This document shows positions 14,979 through 23,585 of a DNA stretch of 43,452 nt, one piece after another; within the stretch, counting starts at the first letter, position 1, and the number at the start of each line of letters is the position of its first letter. The translations under genes and the position numbers were made by a program. The stretch is from assembly GCA_028697145.1 (NCBI GenBank), contig JAQVFR010000031.1, positions 1 through 43,452 on the forward strand. Reading direction: 5' to 3'. This DNA is from Actinomycetota bacterium (GTDB lineage Bacteria; Actinomycetota; Geothermincolia; Geothermincolales; RBG-13-55-18). The notes beneath the pieces are model-generated. The model saw only the letters and a list, made by a program, of their open reading frames with translations. It searched no databases and had not been told where the DNA came from.

Positions 14979-16076
14979 ATGAAGACCAGGCGTGCCGGAC
15001 CGGTCAGCGTTTTCCTGCTATACGCGCTGCTGATCCTGTTCACGCTGTCCCTGGCAGCTTGCGGCGGCGGCGGCGAGGACCTCTCCTCGTGGGAGCGCGA
15101 CCCCATCGTTCCTGGCTACTCCATGGCCGATGTCGATATCGGCAGCCCCTTCTCCGCGGTGCAGGAAATACACGGCGATCCGGACCAGAAACTCAAGGAC
15201 GGGGGATATCACTACGCTTACTACGGCCGGATCGCGGAGGCGGGGAAGATCGACGATCCCGCCTCGTGGCGAATGGTCGTCACCCTCTACGATAACGGCA
15301 ACGGCTATCTCGACGCCGCGGACGAGGTGGGTTCCGTAGAGGTCTCCGCCCCCTACTACGGCGCCACCTTGAGCGGCGTGGGGATAGGGAGTTCGCCGGG
15401 CGATATCGAGGCGGAGTTCGGGCCGTGCGAGAGCGTCTCCGAGACCCGGGGTCCGGGAGGCGAGGACCTCGCGCTTTATTCCTACCCGCACAGGGGGATA
15501 GATTTCCTGGTGTCACGGCGCACCAGCGTGATAACCGTCATCGTCACCGCCTACGGCGGACTCGAGACCGTCGATGCCGCCGGCGGCGCGGACGCCAAGG
15601 GAGGCCTCTTCGGGATCCACGGGGCGGCGCCCATCGTGCCGGGCCAGACGGCGGCGGGGATCATTATCGGCGACGAGTTCCGGTCGGTGAGGGATAAATA
15701 TGGCGGGCCCGACAGCACCGGCTCCACCACCGAGGGACTGGTATTCGCCACCTACACCGGCGGTTACGGCACCTGGAAGCTCAACGTATACCTCGAGGAC
15801 AGCGACGGCAACGACTCCCTGGGCGATTTCGACCTCGTGGTCTCCATCAGCGTTCGCTTCCCCTACGCCGGCAGAACGCCCAAGGGCGTGGGTATAGCGT
15901 CCTCCACCGCGGACGCGGTGAAGGAGTTCGGGCCGCCGGAGAGACAGACCAACGCGACGCACCAGGGTGAGGAGCTGACCATTCTGGAATTTAATTCCAA
16001 GGGGATAGTCTTTGCCGCCAGGGCCGCCAGCGGCGAGATAGTGGAGATCGACGTCAACCGCTCCCTGGCGCCCTGA
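14979..16076 (+). CDS. Lipoprotein with two tandem ~150-residue repeats
   Basis: A 365-residue predicted lipoprotein. The signal peptide has a basic start (MKTRRAG), a hydrophobic core (VFLLYALLILFTLSL) and the lipobox LAAC with a Gly-rich linker behind it. The mature part holds two homologous units, about residues 48-195 and 215-360. Both start IVPG, then a (D)IG or IIGDEF segment with a GxP(D) turn (IHGDPDQ / KYGGPDS), then a strand W-x-x-x-VTLYDNGNG / WKLNVYLEDSDGND, then PYYGATLSGVGIGSS / PYAGRTPKGVGIASS and a EFGPCE / EFGPPE turn. The NGNGYLDAADEVG and SDGNDSLGDFD acidic loops could bind calcium. Function unknown. Confidence 0.75.
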   Translation: MKTRRAGPVSVFLLYALLILFTLSLAACGGGGEDLSSWERDPIVPGYSMADVDIGSPFSAVQEIHGDPDQKLKDGGYHYAYYGRIAEAGKIDDPASWRMVVTLYDNGNGYLDAADEVGSVEVSAPYYGATLSGVGIGSSPGDIEAEFGPCESVSETRGPGGEDLALYSYPHRGIDFLVSRRTSVITVIVTAYGGLETVDAAGGADAKGGLFGIHGAAPIVPGQTAAGIIIGDEFRSVRDKYGGPDSTGSTTEGLVFATYTGGYGTWKLNVYLEDSDGNDSLGDFDLVVSISVRFPYAGRTPKGVGIASSTADAVKEFGPPERQTNATHQGEELTILEFNSKGIVFAARAASGEIVEIDVNRSLAP

Positions 16077-16129
16077 CGGCAGTGGCGCGCGGCAGCGGTC
16101 CCTCGAGGGATACGATAGGAAAGCGGGTG

Positions 16130-16882
16130 ATGGTGTTGTTCAGGAAGACCAAGAGGCTGGTCCTGCTCTCCGCGTTGTGCTACGGGGCGGCGGTGAGGTC
16201 GCTGCATCCCGGCCCCCGAGAACTTGCCGACCCCGCATGGCACCGCGAGGCGCCCATCCGCCTGCTCATGCGGGGCCTGACCAGGTTCCTGCCGGCTCTT
16301 CACGACCGCTTCGGGGAACGGGGCGTGCGAGCGCTGCAGTACGTTTTCTACCGTGTCGGGGAGGACCGCGCTCCCGTCCTGCGCGAGTACCTGCAGATCG
16401 ATCCCCACGACGCGCGCAGCCTGGGCCGCGTCCTCGATTACGAGGACGGGCTGGCGGGCGTCCGCGGTACCTGGACGGAGGAGACGAAGGGACGGGCGGT
16501 CAAGGAGGAGCGTTACTGCCCGGCGGCCCGGGAACTTACCGCCTGCCCGGAGGTTTGCACCCGCCTGATGATGGCCATGGAGGCGGGCACTTTCTCCGTG
16601 CTGAATCCCGACCTCGCGGTGCCGGAGCTCTCCCAGCTGCTCTCGAAGGGGGACCCCTGCTGCCTGGCCACTATAGAGCTGCCCATGGCCAGGAAAGAGG
16701 CGCGCAAGGAGTCACCCCATGCCACGCCCGGAGCCTTCCCCCCCGTGCTCAAGGTCCCGGGGCTGCAGGGCAAGCTGGCGGCGCAGGGGGTACGAAGCCT
16801 GATCTCCGCGGCGTGGGTGCTGCTGACGCGGGGGCCGGAACAGCCCATGACGTGGTACGAGTTCTTCCGTTATGTTCCCTGA
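16130..16882 (+). CDS. ATC-hydrolase-like (PF14196-type) protein
   Basis: A 250-residue protein resembling the L-2-amino-thiazoline-4-carboxylate hydrolase family, although that assignment rests on a few motifs. The relevant features are the Cys-rich C-terminal half: ERYCPAARELTACPEVCTRL, then KGDPCCLATIEL, the C-x7-9-C-x2-C and GDPCC pattern. The N-terminal half is helical with LIxLLMRGLTRFL. I chose ATG 16130 because TAGGAAAG precedes it by 6 nt; a GTG at 16082 has no ribosome-binding site but would add 16 residues. The family includes enzymes of cysteine/thiazoline breakdown and many proteins of unknown role. The next gene starts 39 bp downstream. Confidence 0.55.
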   Translation: MVLFRKTKRLVLLSALCYGAAVRSLHPGPRELADPAWHREAPIRLLMRGLTRFLPALHDRFGERGVRALQYVFYRVGEDRAPVLREYLQIDPHDARSLGRVLDYEDGLAGVRGTWTEETKGRAVKEERYCPAARELTACPEVCTRLMMAMEAGTFSVLNPDLAVPELSQLLSKGDPCCLATIELPMARKEARKESPHATPGAFPPVLKVPGLQGKLAAQGVRSLISAAWVLLTRGPEQPMTWYEFFRYVP

Positions 16883-16921
16883 AACCTGCGTTATCCAGGC
16901 TTTCCCGGAGGCGGTGCGGAA

Positions 16922-18031
16922 ATGTATTATGATGCCCTGGTGACGGGGGCCGGCCCGGGCGGTTGCATGGCGGCGCGTTCTCTGCGCGGCGCCGGGTTCA
17001 AGGTGGCGCTGGTCGAGAAGGAAAGGTTGCCGCGCGAGAAACCCTGCGGCGGTTTCGTCTCCCCACAGGCCGCCGCTCTCATAGAGGAGGCCTTCGGACC
17101 GATCCCACCCTCCTGCCTGGCTCAGCCCCACACCGTCGTGGGCGCCCGCCTTCTCTGCGAGGGAGGCGGAGACTACGAACTGCCCTTCCCCGAACCCGGT
17201 TTCTCCGTGGTGCGATCCCGCCTCGACGCCCATCTCGCCGCGTCATGCGGGGCTGATGTCTTGGACGGCTGCGAAGTCGTGGACCTGGATGTGGAGAGGT
17301 TTCACGTCAGGGCGCACGTCACCCGGGGCGAGGAGGAGGAAGAGGAGCTGGAGGCCACCTATCTCGTGGCCGCAGACGGCGCGGAATCCGTGGCCCTGCG
17401 CCTGTTGCGCCCGGAGTTTCACCGCCTTTATGCCGCGCCGCGCCTGGAGCGGACCATGCTCGTCCTCTCGGAAGGAGATATGGAGTGGGACCCGCGGTGG
17501 ACGGGCATCGCCCTCATGCGCGGAGGCGGGGGCATCGCCCGCTTCTTCGTGAAAGACGGCCTCATCGGGCTCGCGGTGAACCACGGCCCCGAGAAAGAGT
17601 GGCGGGAAGGTCTGGATTCCCTCGCCGCCATGCTGCGGCACAGGGCGGGGCTGCGCCTGAGGGGGGAGGCCATACGTCGTGCATCCGCGTCCAACCGCAT
17701 GGCGGCGGGGGGGCATTACAGCCTGGGAGCGGGCTGCGCCCTGCTGGCGGGAGAGGCGGCGGGACTGCTGGACCCCTGGGGCTTCGGCATCCGCCTCGCC
17801 CTCGAAAGCGGCCGGGTGGCGGCCGAATCAATAAGAGAGAGCGCCGGGGAAAGGATCACGCCGCATATCCGCTACCGCTACCGCATGCAGGACCTTCTGG
17901 AGCGCGAGCTGCGGCAGCGCCGTGACTTCACCGCCGGCGTGGGAGATCTGGATGTCTCCTCTCTCGCCGGGGACAGGAGCCGCGCAGCACGCCGCGACCG
18001 CCGCGCATTGAAGAGGCGCTTTTACAAATAG
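16922..18031 (+). CDS. Geranylgeranyl reductase family flavoprotein
   Basis: A 369-residue FAD-dependent oxidoreductase. The N-terminal YDALVTGAGPGGCMAARSLR is the FAD Rossmann loop, REKPCGGFVSP is the diagnostic PxxKxCGG-like motif of the geranylgeranyl reductase family, and VRSRLDAHLA the conserved RxxFDxxL motif. GCALLAGEAAGLLDPWGFGI is the C-terminal FAD contact (GDAAGxxxPxxGxG-type, here GEAAG). Such enzymes saturate isoprenoid chains of lipids or quinones, using NADPH or ferredoxin. It follows the ATC-hydrolase-like gene by 39 bp and may be co-transcribed. The C-terminal 30 residues are Arg-rich. The substrate is unknown. Confidence 0.8.
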   Translation: MYYDALVTGAGPGGCMAARSLRGAGFKVALVEKERLPREKPCGGFVSPQAAALIEEAFGPIPPSCLAQPHTVVGARLLCEGGGDYELPFPEPGFSVVRSRLDAHLAASCGADVLDGCEVVDLDVERFHVRAHVTRGEEEEEELEATYLVAADGAESVALRLLRPEFHRLYAAPRLERTMLVLSEGDMEWDPRWTGIALMRGGGGIARFFVKDGLIGLAVNHGPEKEWREGLDSLAAMLRHRAGLRLRGEAIRRASASNRMAAGGHYSLGAGCALLAGEAAGLLDPWGFGIRLALESGRVAAESIRESAGERITPHIRYRYRMQDLLERELRQRRDFTAGVGDLDVSSLAGDRSRAARRDRRALKRRFYK

Positions 18032-18040
18032 TAGAATAGC

Positions 18041-18104
18041 GTGCCTGAGGCACGAGGCGAGGCTTGACCCCAGTGCCTGAGGCACGAGGCGAGGCTTGAC
18101 CCCA
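18041..18104. repeat. Two perfect 32-bp tandem repeats
   Basis: The unit starts GTGCCTGAGGCACGAGGCGA and ends GGCTTGACCCCA; copies are at 18041-18072 and 18073-18104, followed by a partial third (ATGCCT). TGCCTGAGGCA inside each unit is an 11-bp hairpin. The ending CTTGACCCCA resembles the outer ends of the inverted-repeat elements at 27.2-32.9 kb. It separates two convergent genes. Confidence 0.85.
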
Positions 18105-18123
18105 ATGCCTGGATCCGGCCTTG

Positions 18124-19188
18124 TCAGGCGGAGTATGCGCGCAGTGGCCGCAGCCCGGTGGGATGCATCTCTATGGCCTGCCGGTAGATCTCCAGGTAAC
18201 TCGCGGCCATCACCGCGGGGCTGAAGCGCTTCTCGGCCTCCCTGCGGCAGGCCAGTGGATCCAACTCCCCCACGCGGTCAAGATACTCCAGAAGGCTGGC
18301 GGGGGAATCGGCGATGAAGCCGGTCAAACCGTGCTCTACCACCTCTGGCACGGCACCCCAGCGGGTGGCCAGGACCGGGGTACCACAGGCCATCGCCTCC
18401 GCCATCACCAGTCCGAAGGGTTCCTCCCACTGGATGGGAAATATGAATGCCCGCGCTCGCTGCAGCAGACGCACCTTGTCCTGCGAGGAGACCTCTCCCA
18501 GGAAGACCACCCGCTCTCCGTCCACGTGAGGGCCGATACACCTGTCGAAGTATTCCTGGTCCATGCCCGGGTCGATCTTTCCCGCGAGAAGGATACGCTG
18601 GCCTTTTTCCTTTGCCATGAGGACGGCCTGTTCCGCTCCCTTGGCCTCACAAATGCGGCTGACGTAGACCAGGTAGTCGTCTTTCTCTCCCCCGTATCTG
18701 TGCTCATCGATGTCCACGGCGTTCGGGACCACCCCGAGATAGTTCAGGTGTGGGCCGCAGTCCCTCTGCCGCCGGCTGATGGCCACGTAATAGCAATCGT
18801 CCTTGAACGCCTCGTAGAACAAGCGGGTATCATCGGTGAAGGGGCCGTGCAGGGTGTGCACGACGGGTACGGGCATGGTGGCGGCGAAGGCGGGGGCCAG
18901 GAAGCCCGCGTGATCGTGCACCACATCGTATCCCCCCGCTGCGATATCCCGGTATGCCTGTCCCACGTGGTAGGCGTCGAAAAGCGTCTCCCCCATGTGC
19001 TGCGTGGGGGCCTCCTGCATGTACGTGACCTGCCTGGCCATGGTGCGGTGGGGGCCCGCGGCGAAGAGGGTCACGTCGTGGCCCTCCCTTGCCAGCTCGT
19101 CGACCAGCAAGGCAAGGACCCTTTCTATTCCCCCGTAACCATCGGGTGGGATGGGGATCCATACGGGTGCTATCATGGCGATGCGCAT
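18124..19188 (-). CDS. GT4-family glycosyltransferase
   Basis: A 354-residue GT-B glycosyltransferase of family 4. The N-terminus MRIAMIAPVWIPIPPDGYGG and IERVLALLVDELAREGHDVT form the acceptor domain start. VVPNAVDIDEH opens the nucleotide-sugar domain, and EEPFGLVMAEAMACGTPVLA is the conserved E-x7-E donor-binding motif. DDYLVYVSRICEAKGAEQAV is the usual GR-like strand. Start at ATG 19188, about 9 nt after AGGAGG; the longer frame adds ten residues without support. Transcription diverges from the HAD-GH65 fusion gene across a 351-bp region, so the two may share regulation. The acceptor is unknown; glycolipid or trehalose-type products are possible. Confidence 0.85.
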   Translation of the reverse strand: MRIAMIAPVWIPIPPDGYGGIERVLALLVDELAREGHDVTLFAAGPHRTMARQVTYMQEAPTQHMGETLFDAYHVGQAYRDIAAGGYDVVHDHAGFLAPAFAATMPVPVVHTLHGPFTDDTRLFYEAFKDDCYYVAISRRQRDCGPHLNYLGVVPNAVDIDEHRYGGEKDDYLVYVSRICEAKGAEQAVLMAKEKGQRILLAGKIDPGMDQEYFDRCIGPHVDGERVVFLGEVSSQDKVRLLQRARAFIFPIQWEEPFGLVMAEAMACGTPVLATRWGAVPEVVEHGLTGFIADSPASLLEYLDRVGELDPLACRREAEKRFSPAVMAASYLEIYRQAIEMHPTGLRPLRAYSA

Positions 19189-19539
19189 ACTACTCGTCCT
19201 CCTCAACAGCAAACACATTACCGCCCCAAAGCGGGTGTTCTTGAATCCAAGGGAAGGGTTGAGACAACCGTTGAACCCAGGACTTCATTGTCCCTATTTC
19301 CTATTGTACTTCTTTTTAAACTTCGATGCCTGCCCGAACCCCGAGGTTCCGCGCTGCCTTTGAGGTTTTTTCTCCTGACACCCCGCCGGCTTCGCGATCT
19401 TCCAGTCCGCCCCTCTTGACCTTGGGGGAGATTTGTGAGTCCCTGTAGTTGAAGCCCGTTTTTAATCGTGGCTCCCTGTTTTTCATTTGAAACCTCCGAA
19501 GGGACCCTCGCATCAGGGGGGAAGAATGGGGCTATAGGT
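19189..19539. other. Divergent intergenic region, no supported gene
   Basis: This 351-bp region between the glycosyltransferase and HAD-GH65 genes is less GC-biased than its surroundings. A minus-strand frame at 19316-19513 is open, but has no ribosome-binding site or recognisable domain; I do not call it. TTGACC at 19417-19422 is a possible -35 hexamer, but no good -10 hexamer follows. No clear palindrome was found. Confidence 0.5.
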
Positions 19540-22500
19540 ATGCGTAGAAAAACTTTTCGCGTGATCGTCTTCGACTGGGGCGGCACCGCGGTGAAGAACC
19601 GCTCGGCCGATGCCCGCAAGGTGGCGCGCGCCCTGCAGGACCTTCTGCGGCTGGACGTTTACGTGGTGGTGGTCACCGGCACCAATTACGACAACATCGA
19701 ACGCCAGTTCGCCCGCCACATATCGGGCCCCTGCAAGCGCAACCTCTACATCTGCACCAACCGCGGCTCGGAGGTCTTCGGCTTCGATGCACGCTCCGAG
19801 CTCTACCTCCTCTACCACAGGGAGGCCACGGACGAGGAGAACGCGGCGCTCGACCGCGTGGCTGAAGCGGTGAAGGCGCGGGTGGAGAGCGAGTCCGGCA
19901 TCGGGATCGAGATCATCTATAACCGCCTGAACCGGCGCAAGATCGACCTCATCCCGGAATGGTCAGACCCCCCGAAATCACAGATAAACAAGCTGCTGAA
20001 GGAGACGGAGAAGCGCCTGCGCGAGGGCGGGTATTCACCCGGCATCAGGGGGGTGTACGAGGCGGCGGAGCGATACGCCCGTGAGATGGGCCTGGCCTAC
20101 GCACGCATCACCAGCGACGTCAAGCACGTGGAGGTGGGGCTGACCGACAAATCCGACTCCCTGCGCTGGATCCTCAGGGAAGTGGCGGAGCGGCGCAATA
20201 TCCCCTACCACGACATACTGGTCCTGGGCGACGAGTTTGGCCCCGTCGCCGGATTCGAGGGGTCCGATTTCCGTATGGTCCTGCCCGATGTGGAAGGGAT
20301 CACGTACGTATCGGTGGGCAAGGAGCCGGGCGGCGCCCCCGCGGGCGTGGAGCACCTGGGGGGTGGGCCGGACGAATTCCTGCGCGTCGTATACGACCAG
20401 GTTTATCTGCACCGGCTCTTTCTGCCCACGGACGATCCCACCTTCCTCATAGTGGAGGAAGGTTACAATCCCTTGCGCGAACGCGAGGTGGAGTCAATCT
20501 TCACCGTGGGCAACGGCTACCTTGGCACGCGCGGCTCCCTGGCCGAACAGGACGAGGCCTCCAGCCCGGCCACGCTGGTGGCGGGGGTCTTCGACAAGCG
20601 TAGCCGGCAGGCACCGGACGAGATGCCCATCTTCCCCGACTGGCTCTTCACCCGCATCTACGTGGACGACGAGCGCCTGCAGATGAAGCGCAAGAACATC
20701 GTGGAACACCGCCGGGTGCTGGACATGCACAAGGGGATCCTCTTCCGCGAGCTGCTGTACGAGGATATCACCGACCGCGTGACCCGCTTGCGTTTCCTCC
20801 ATTTCGCCTCCCTGGCCGATCCCCACGCCATGGCCTTGCGGGTCAGCGTCATACCGCGCAATTACCGCGGCGAGTTGCGGGTGGAGACGGGGCTGCGGCT
20901 GAACCCCCGCAGCAACCCTCCCCTGCAGGGGGTTGATAAGATCACCGGCGCGGACGACGGGGATGCGGGGGTGCTCATCCGCGCCCGGACCCTCTTCACC
21001 CTCATCGACGTGGTCATGGCCCAACGCAGCCGCGTCGCCGACGGGTTCGTGAAGCCGGAACACTCCTACGGCAAGGACGATATGACCGTGGTGGAGCGCT
21101 GGCGCTGGATCGGCGACATCGCCCAGGAGATGACGCTGGAGAAGTTCGTCTCCGTTTTCACCTCCCTGGACGGGGTGGACGCCGGGCAGGCAGCATTTGC
21201 CCATTCGCGCGAACTGGCGCGGCGCGACTTCGAGGAGTTGATGCTGGAACACATGGCGGCGTGGGAGGAGCGGTGGAAGACCGCCGCGGTGCGCATCACC
21301 GGCGACAACGACGCCCAGCGCTGGGCCAACTTCGCCGCCTATCATCTCATCAGCGCCGGCAACGCCGAAAACGAGCGCGTCTCCATCGGTGCCCGCGCCC
21401 TCTCCGGCCCCATCTACAAGGGGCATATCTTCTGGGACTCGGAGATGTTCATCCTGCCCTTCTTCATCTTCACCCACCCCCCCACCGCCCGCGCCATGAT
21501 CATGTACCGCTATCATACCCTGGACGGAGCGCGGGCCAACGCCAGGCGTAACGGCTATGAGGGCGCCCAGTACGCCTGGGAATCCACGGGAGGCGGGGAA
21601 GAGATGACCCCTCCCGCCGCCCTCACGCCCACCGGTGAAGTCATTCCCATCCTCTCCGGCCACCTGGAGCACCACATCACGGCGGACGTAGCCTACGGCG
21701 TCTGGACCTACTGGAACGCCACCCGCGACGAGGAATTCCTCCTGCAAGCGGGGGCGGAGATCCTGGTGGAGACGGCCCGCTTCTGGGCCAGCCGCGCGGT
21801 GAGCGGGGACGACGGCCTTTACCACGTCTACAGGGTGGAGGGCCCGGACGAATACCACGAGGAGGTGGACGACAACCTCTACACCAACCTCATGGCAGCC
21901 TACAACCTGCGGCACGCCGCAAGGGTAGTGGAGTTCCTGCAGGAGAGGCACCCGGAGCATTGGCAGCGGTTGCGGGAGAAGACGGGCCTGCGCGCGGATG
22001 AACCGGACGGCTGGAGCACGGTGGAGGAGCGCATGTACGGCAACGGGCAGGGGGAGCGAGGGCTGCTCGAGCAGTTCGCGGGCTACTTCGGACTGGAGGA
22101 TATCGACGTCCGCCGTTACGAGCCGAGCACCGGCGCCCTCGACACCATCCTGGGCCGGGAGCGCACCGCATCATCTCAACTGGTCAAGCAGGCGGATGTC
22201 GTCATGGCGCTCTATCTCCTGGAGGACAGGTTCCCGCCGCCGGTGATCGAGGAGAACTTCCTCTACTACGAACGGCGTACCGCCCATGGCTCCTCGCTCT
22301 CCCCCTCCATCTACGGCCTGGTCGCGGCACGGCTGGGGATGACGAGGAAGGCCATGGAATACCTGCGCCGGGCAGGCACCATCGACCTCAGCGACAACAT
22401 GGGCAACGCCGCGGGCGGAGTACACGCCGCGGCGCTGGGCGGACTGTGGCAGTTCCTGGTGATGGGCTTCGCGGGGGTGCGGGCCTGGGATGAGGGGCTG

Positions 22501-22746
22501 CTCATAGACCCAAGGCCTCCAGCGCGCTGGCGCCGCATGCGGTTCTCCCTGACCTGGCGCGGCGCCTGGCTTGATTTCGACATACGGCGCAAGCGGAGAA
22601 TGGCCCTGCAGGTGTCGGGGGTCCGGGGCCTGGAGGTCGACGTGGGCATCTTCGGCCGCGAGGCACGGCGGGTCCGCGCCGGGTCGCGCTACGTCTCGAC
22701 CTGGTCCGGCAAGGCATGGGACGACTTCGAGGAAGAGGGTGAGTGA
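19540..22746 (+). CDS. HAD phosphatase-like domain fused to GH65 disaccharide phosphorylase
   Basis: A 1068-residue fusion. Residues ~8-290 form a HAD-superfamily domain: VIVFDWGGTAVKNRS is motif I, with the nucleophile Asp but Gly at +2 instead of the usual acid (as in DWAGT-type HADs); VVTGTNYDNI is motif II; LTDKSDSLRWILRE holds the motif III Lys; VLGDEFGPVAG is motif IV. Residues ~300-1050 are GH65: FTVGNGYLGTRGSL, then KGHIFWDSEMFILPF, and VEGPDEYHEEVDDNLYTN with the general-acid Glu. GH65 enzymes phosphorolyse kojibiose, maltose, nigerose or trehalose to beta-glucose 1-phosphate. Unlike the usual pairing with beta-phosphoglucomutase as a separate gene, the HAD domain is N-terminal in one chain. 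ATG 19540 is chosen for homology; its ribosome-binding site is weak. Confidence 0.85.
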   Translation: MRRKTFRVIVFDWGGTAVKNRSADARKVARALQDLLRLDVYVVVVTGTNYDNIERQFARHISGPCKRNLYICTNRGSEVFGFDARSELYLLYHREATDEENAALDRVAEAVKARVESESGIGIEIIYNRLNRRKIDLIPEWSDPPKSQINKLLKETEKRLREGGYSPGIRGVYEAAERYAREMGLAYARITSDVKHVEVGLTDKSDSLRWILREVAERRNIPYHDILVLGDEFGPVAGFEGSDFRMVLPDVEGITYVSVGKEPGGAPAGVEHLGGGPDEFLRVVYDQVYLHRLFLPTDDPTFLIVEEGYNPLREREVESIFTVGNGYLGTRGSLAEQDEASSPATLVAGVFDKRSRQAPDEMPIFPDWLFTRIYVDDERLQMKRKNIVEHRRVLDMHKGILFRELLYEDITDRVTRLRFLHFASLADPHAMALRVSVIPRNYRGELRVETGLRLNPRSNPPLQGVDKITGADDGDAGVLIRARTLFTLIDVVMAQRSRVADGFVKPEHSYGKDDMTVVERWRWIGDIAQEMTLEKFVSVFTSLDGVDAGQAAFAHSRELARRDFEELMLEHMAAWEERWKTAAVRITGDNDAQRWANFAAYHLISAGNAENERVSIGARALSGPIYKGHIFWDSEMFILPFFIFTHPPTARAMIMYRYHTLDGARANARRNGYEGAQYAWESTGGGEEMTPPAALTPTGEVIPILSGHLEHHITADVAYGVWTYWNATRDEEFLLQAGAEILVETARFWASRAVSGDDGLYHVYRVEGPDEYHEEVDDNLYTNLMAAYNLRHAARVVEFLQERHPEHWQRLREKTGLRADEPDGWSTVEERMYGNGQGERGLLEQFAGYFGLEDIDVRRYEPSTGALDTILGRERTASSQLVKQADVVMALYLLEDRFPPPVIEENFLYYERRTAHGSSLSPSIYGLVAARLGMTRKAMEYLRRAGTIDLSDNMGNAAGGVHAAALGGLWQFLVMGFAGVRAWDEGLLIDPRPPARWRRMRFSLTWRGAWLDFDIRRKRRMALQVSGVRGLEVDVGIFGREARRVRAGSRYVSTWSGKAWDDFEEEGE

Positions 22747-23585
22747 TGATGGCGGCCAGGAAGCGGCCGGCGGTGGTCCTCCCCCTGGACGGGTCGTCTA
22801 CCTCGGCCGGCGCATTCGGGGCGGCCCGCGCCTTGACGAGGCTGGCGGGCGGCGTGCTGCACGTCGTGCACGTCACCGAGCAGCCATTGCCCCATCACCG
22901 CCTGGCCCGGCACCTGCAGATCGATCCGGCGGAGGAGAAACTGGTCTTCCACCAGGTGCGCGGGGAGGTGGCCGGCGCCATCCTGGGACTTGCAGAAGAC
23001 GTGAAAGCCTGGATGGTGGTGCTTTCGGGCCAGGGCCAGACCAACGATCCGCGTCGCTTTGCCGGCCAGACAGCCCTCGATCTCATACAGCGTTCGACCT
23101 TCCCGGTCACGGTAATCCGCGCCGCCATGCGTGAGCTTCCGGGACCGGACTGGCGTCCGGCCAAGATGCTCGTCCCCCTGGAGGGCGTCCCGCTGGCCGA
23201 CTGCGTGATAAAACAGGTCTTCGATCTGGCCCAGGAGTTGAAGGTGGACCTGGACATCCTGCATATCGCCATGGCCAAGAAGAAGCCCCCCATGGTGGTG
23301 GGGGCCTTCACCAGCCCTCGTTACCTCGATCATCCCCAGTACGACTGGCCGGCCTGGAGCGAGGAGTTCCTCTACCGCTTCTATACCTACCTGCATCCCG
23401 ACGCCACGCTGCGCCTGTTCCACCGCCGGGGCAAACCGGACCGGGTGGCCCTGCGCTTCGCCATGGAGAACGGCGAGGACATGATCGCTCTCTCCTGGCA
23501 CGGCCGGCTGCAGGAGAAAATGGCGGCGACGGTGCGGGGCGTGCTGGCCCGGGCCGAGGTCCCCGTTCTCCTCATCCGCACCTAG
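22746..23585 (+). CDS. Two-domain universal stress protein
   Basis: A 279-residue protein with two Usp-type alpha/beta units, about residues 8-125 and 135-279. The first begins RPAVVLPLDGSSTSAGAFGAA and ends RSTFPVTVIRA; the second begins AKMLVPLEGVPLADCVI and ends VLARAEVPVLLIRT. The Gly-x2-Gly-x9-Gly-(S/T) ATP-binding motif is not complete in either. The ATG overlaps the stop of the GH65 fusion (TGATG), so the two are co-translated. The stop codon lies in a CTAG that is also the stop of the convergent lipid kinase gene. Confidence 0.75.
   Translation: MMAARKRPAVVLPLDGSSTSAGAFGAARALTRLAGGVLHVVHVTEQPLPHHRLARHLQIDPAEEKLVFHQVRGEVAGAILGLAEDVKAWMVVLSGQGQTNDPRRFAGQTALDLIQRSTFPVTVIRAAMRELPGPDWRPAKMLVPLEGVPLADCVIKQVFDLAQELKVDLDILHIAMAKKKPPMVVGAFTSPRYLDHPQYDWPAWSEEFLYRFYTYLHPDATLRLFHRRGKPDRVALRFAMENGEDMIALSWHGRLQEKMAATVRGVLARAEVPVLLIRT

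Noticed and set aside
19316-19513. 65-residue minus-strand frame upstream of the HAD-GH65 gene
   Set aside because: No ribosome-binding site, no domain, and composition like non-coding flanks.
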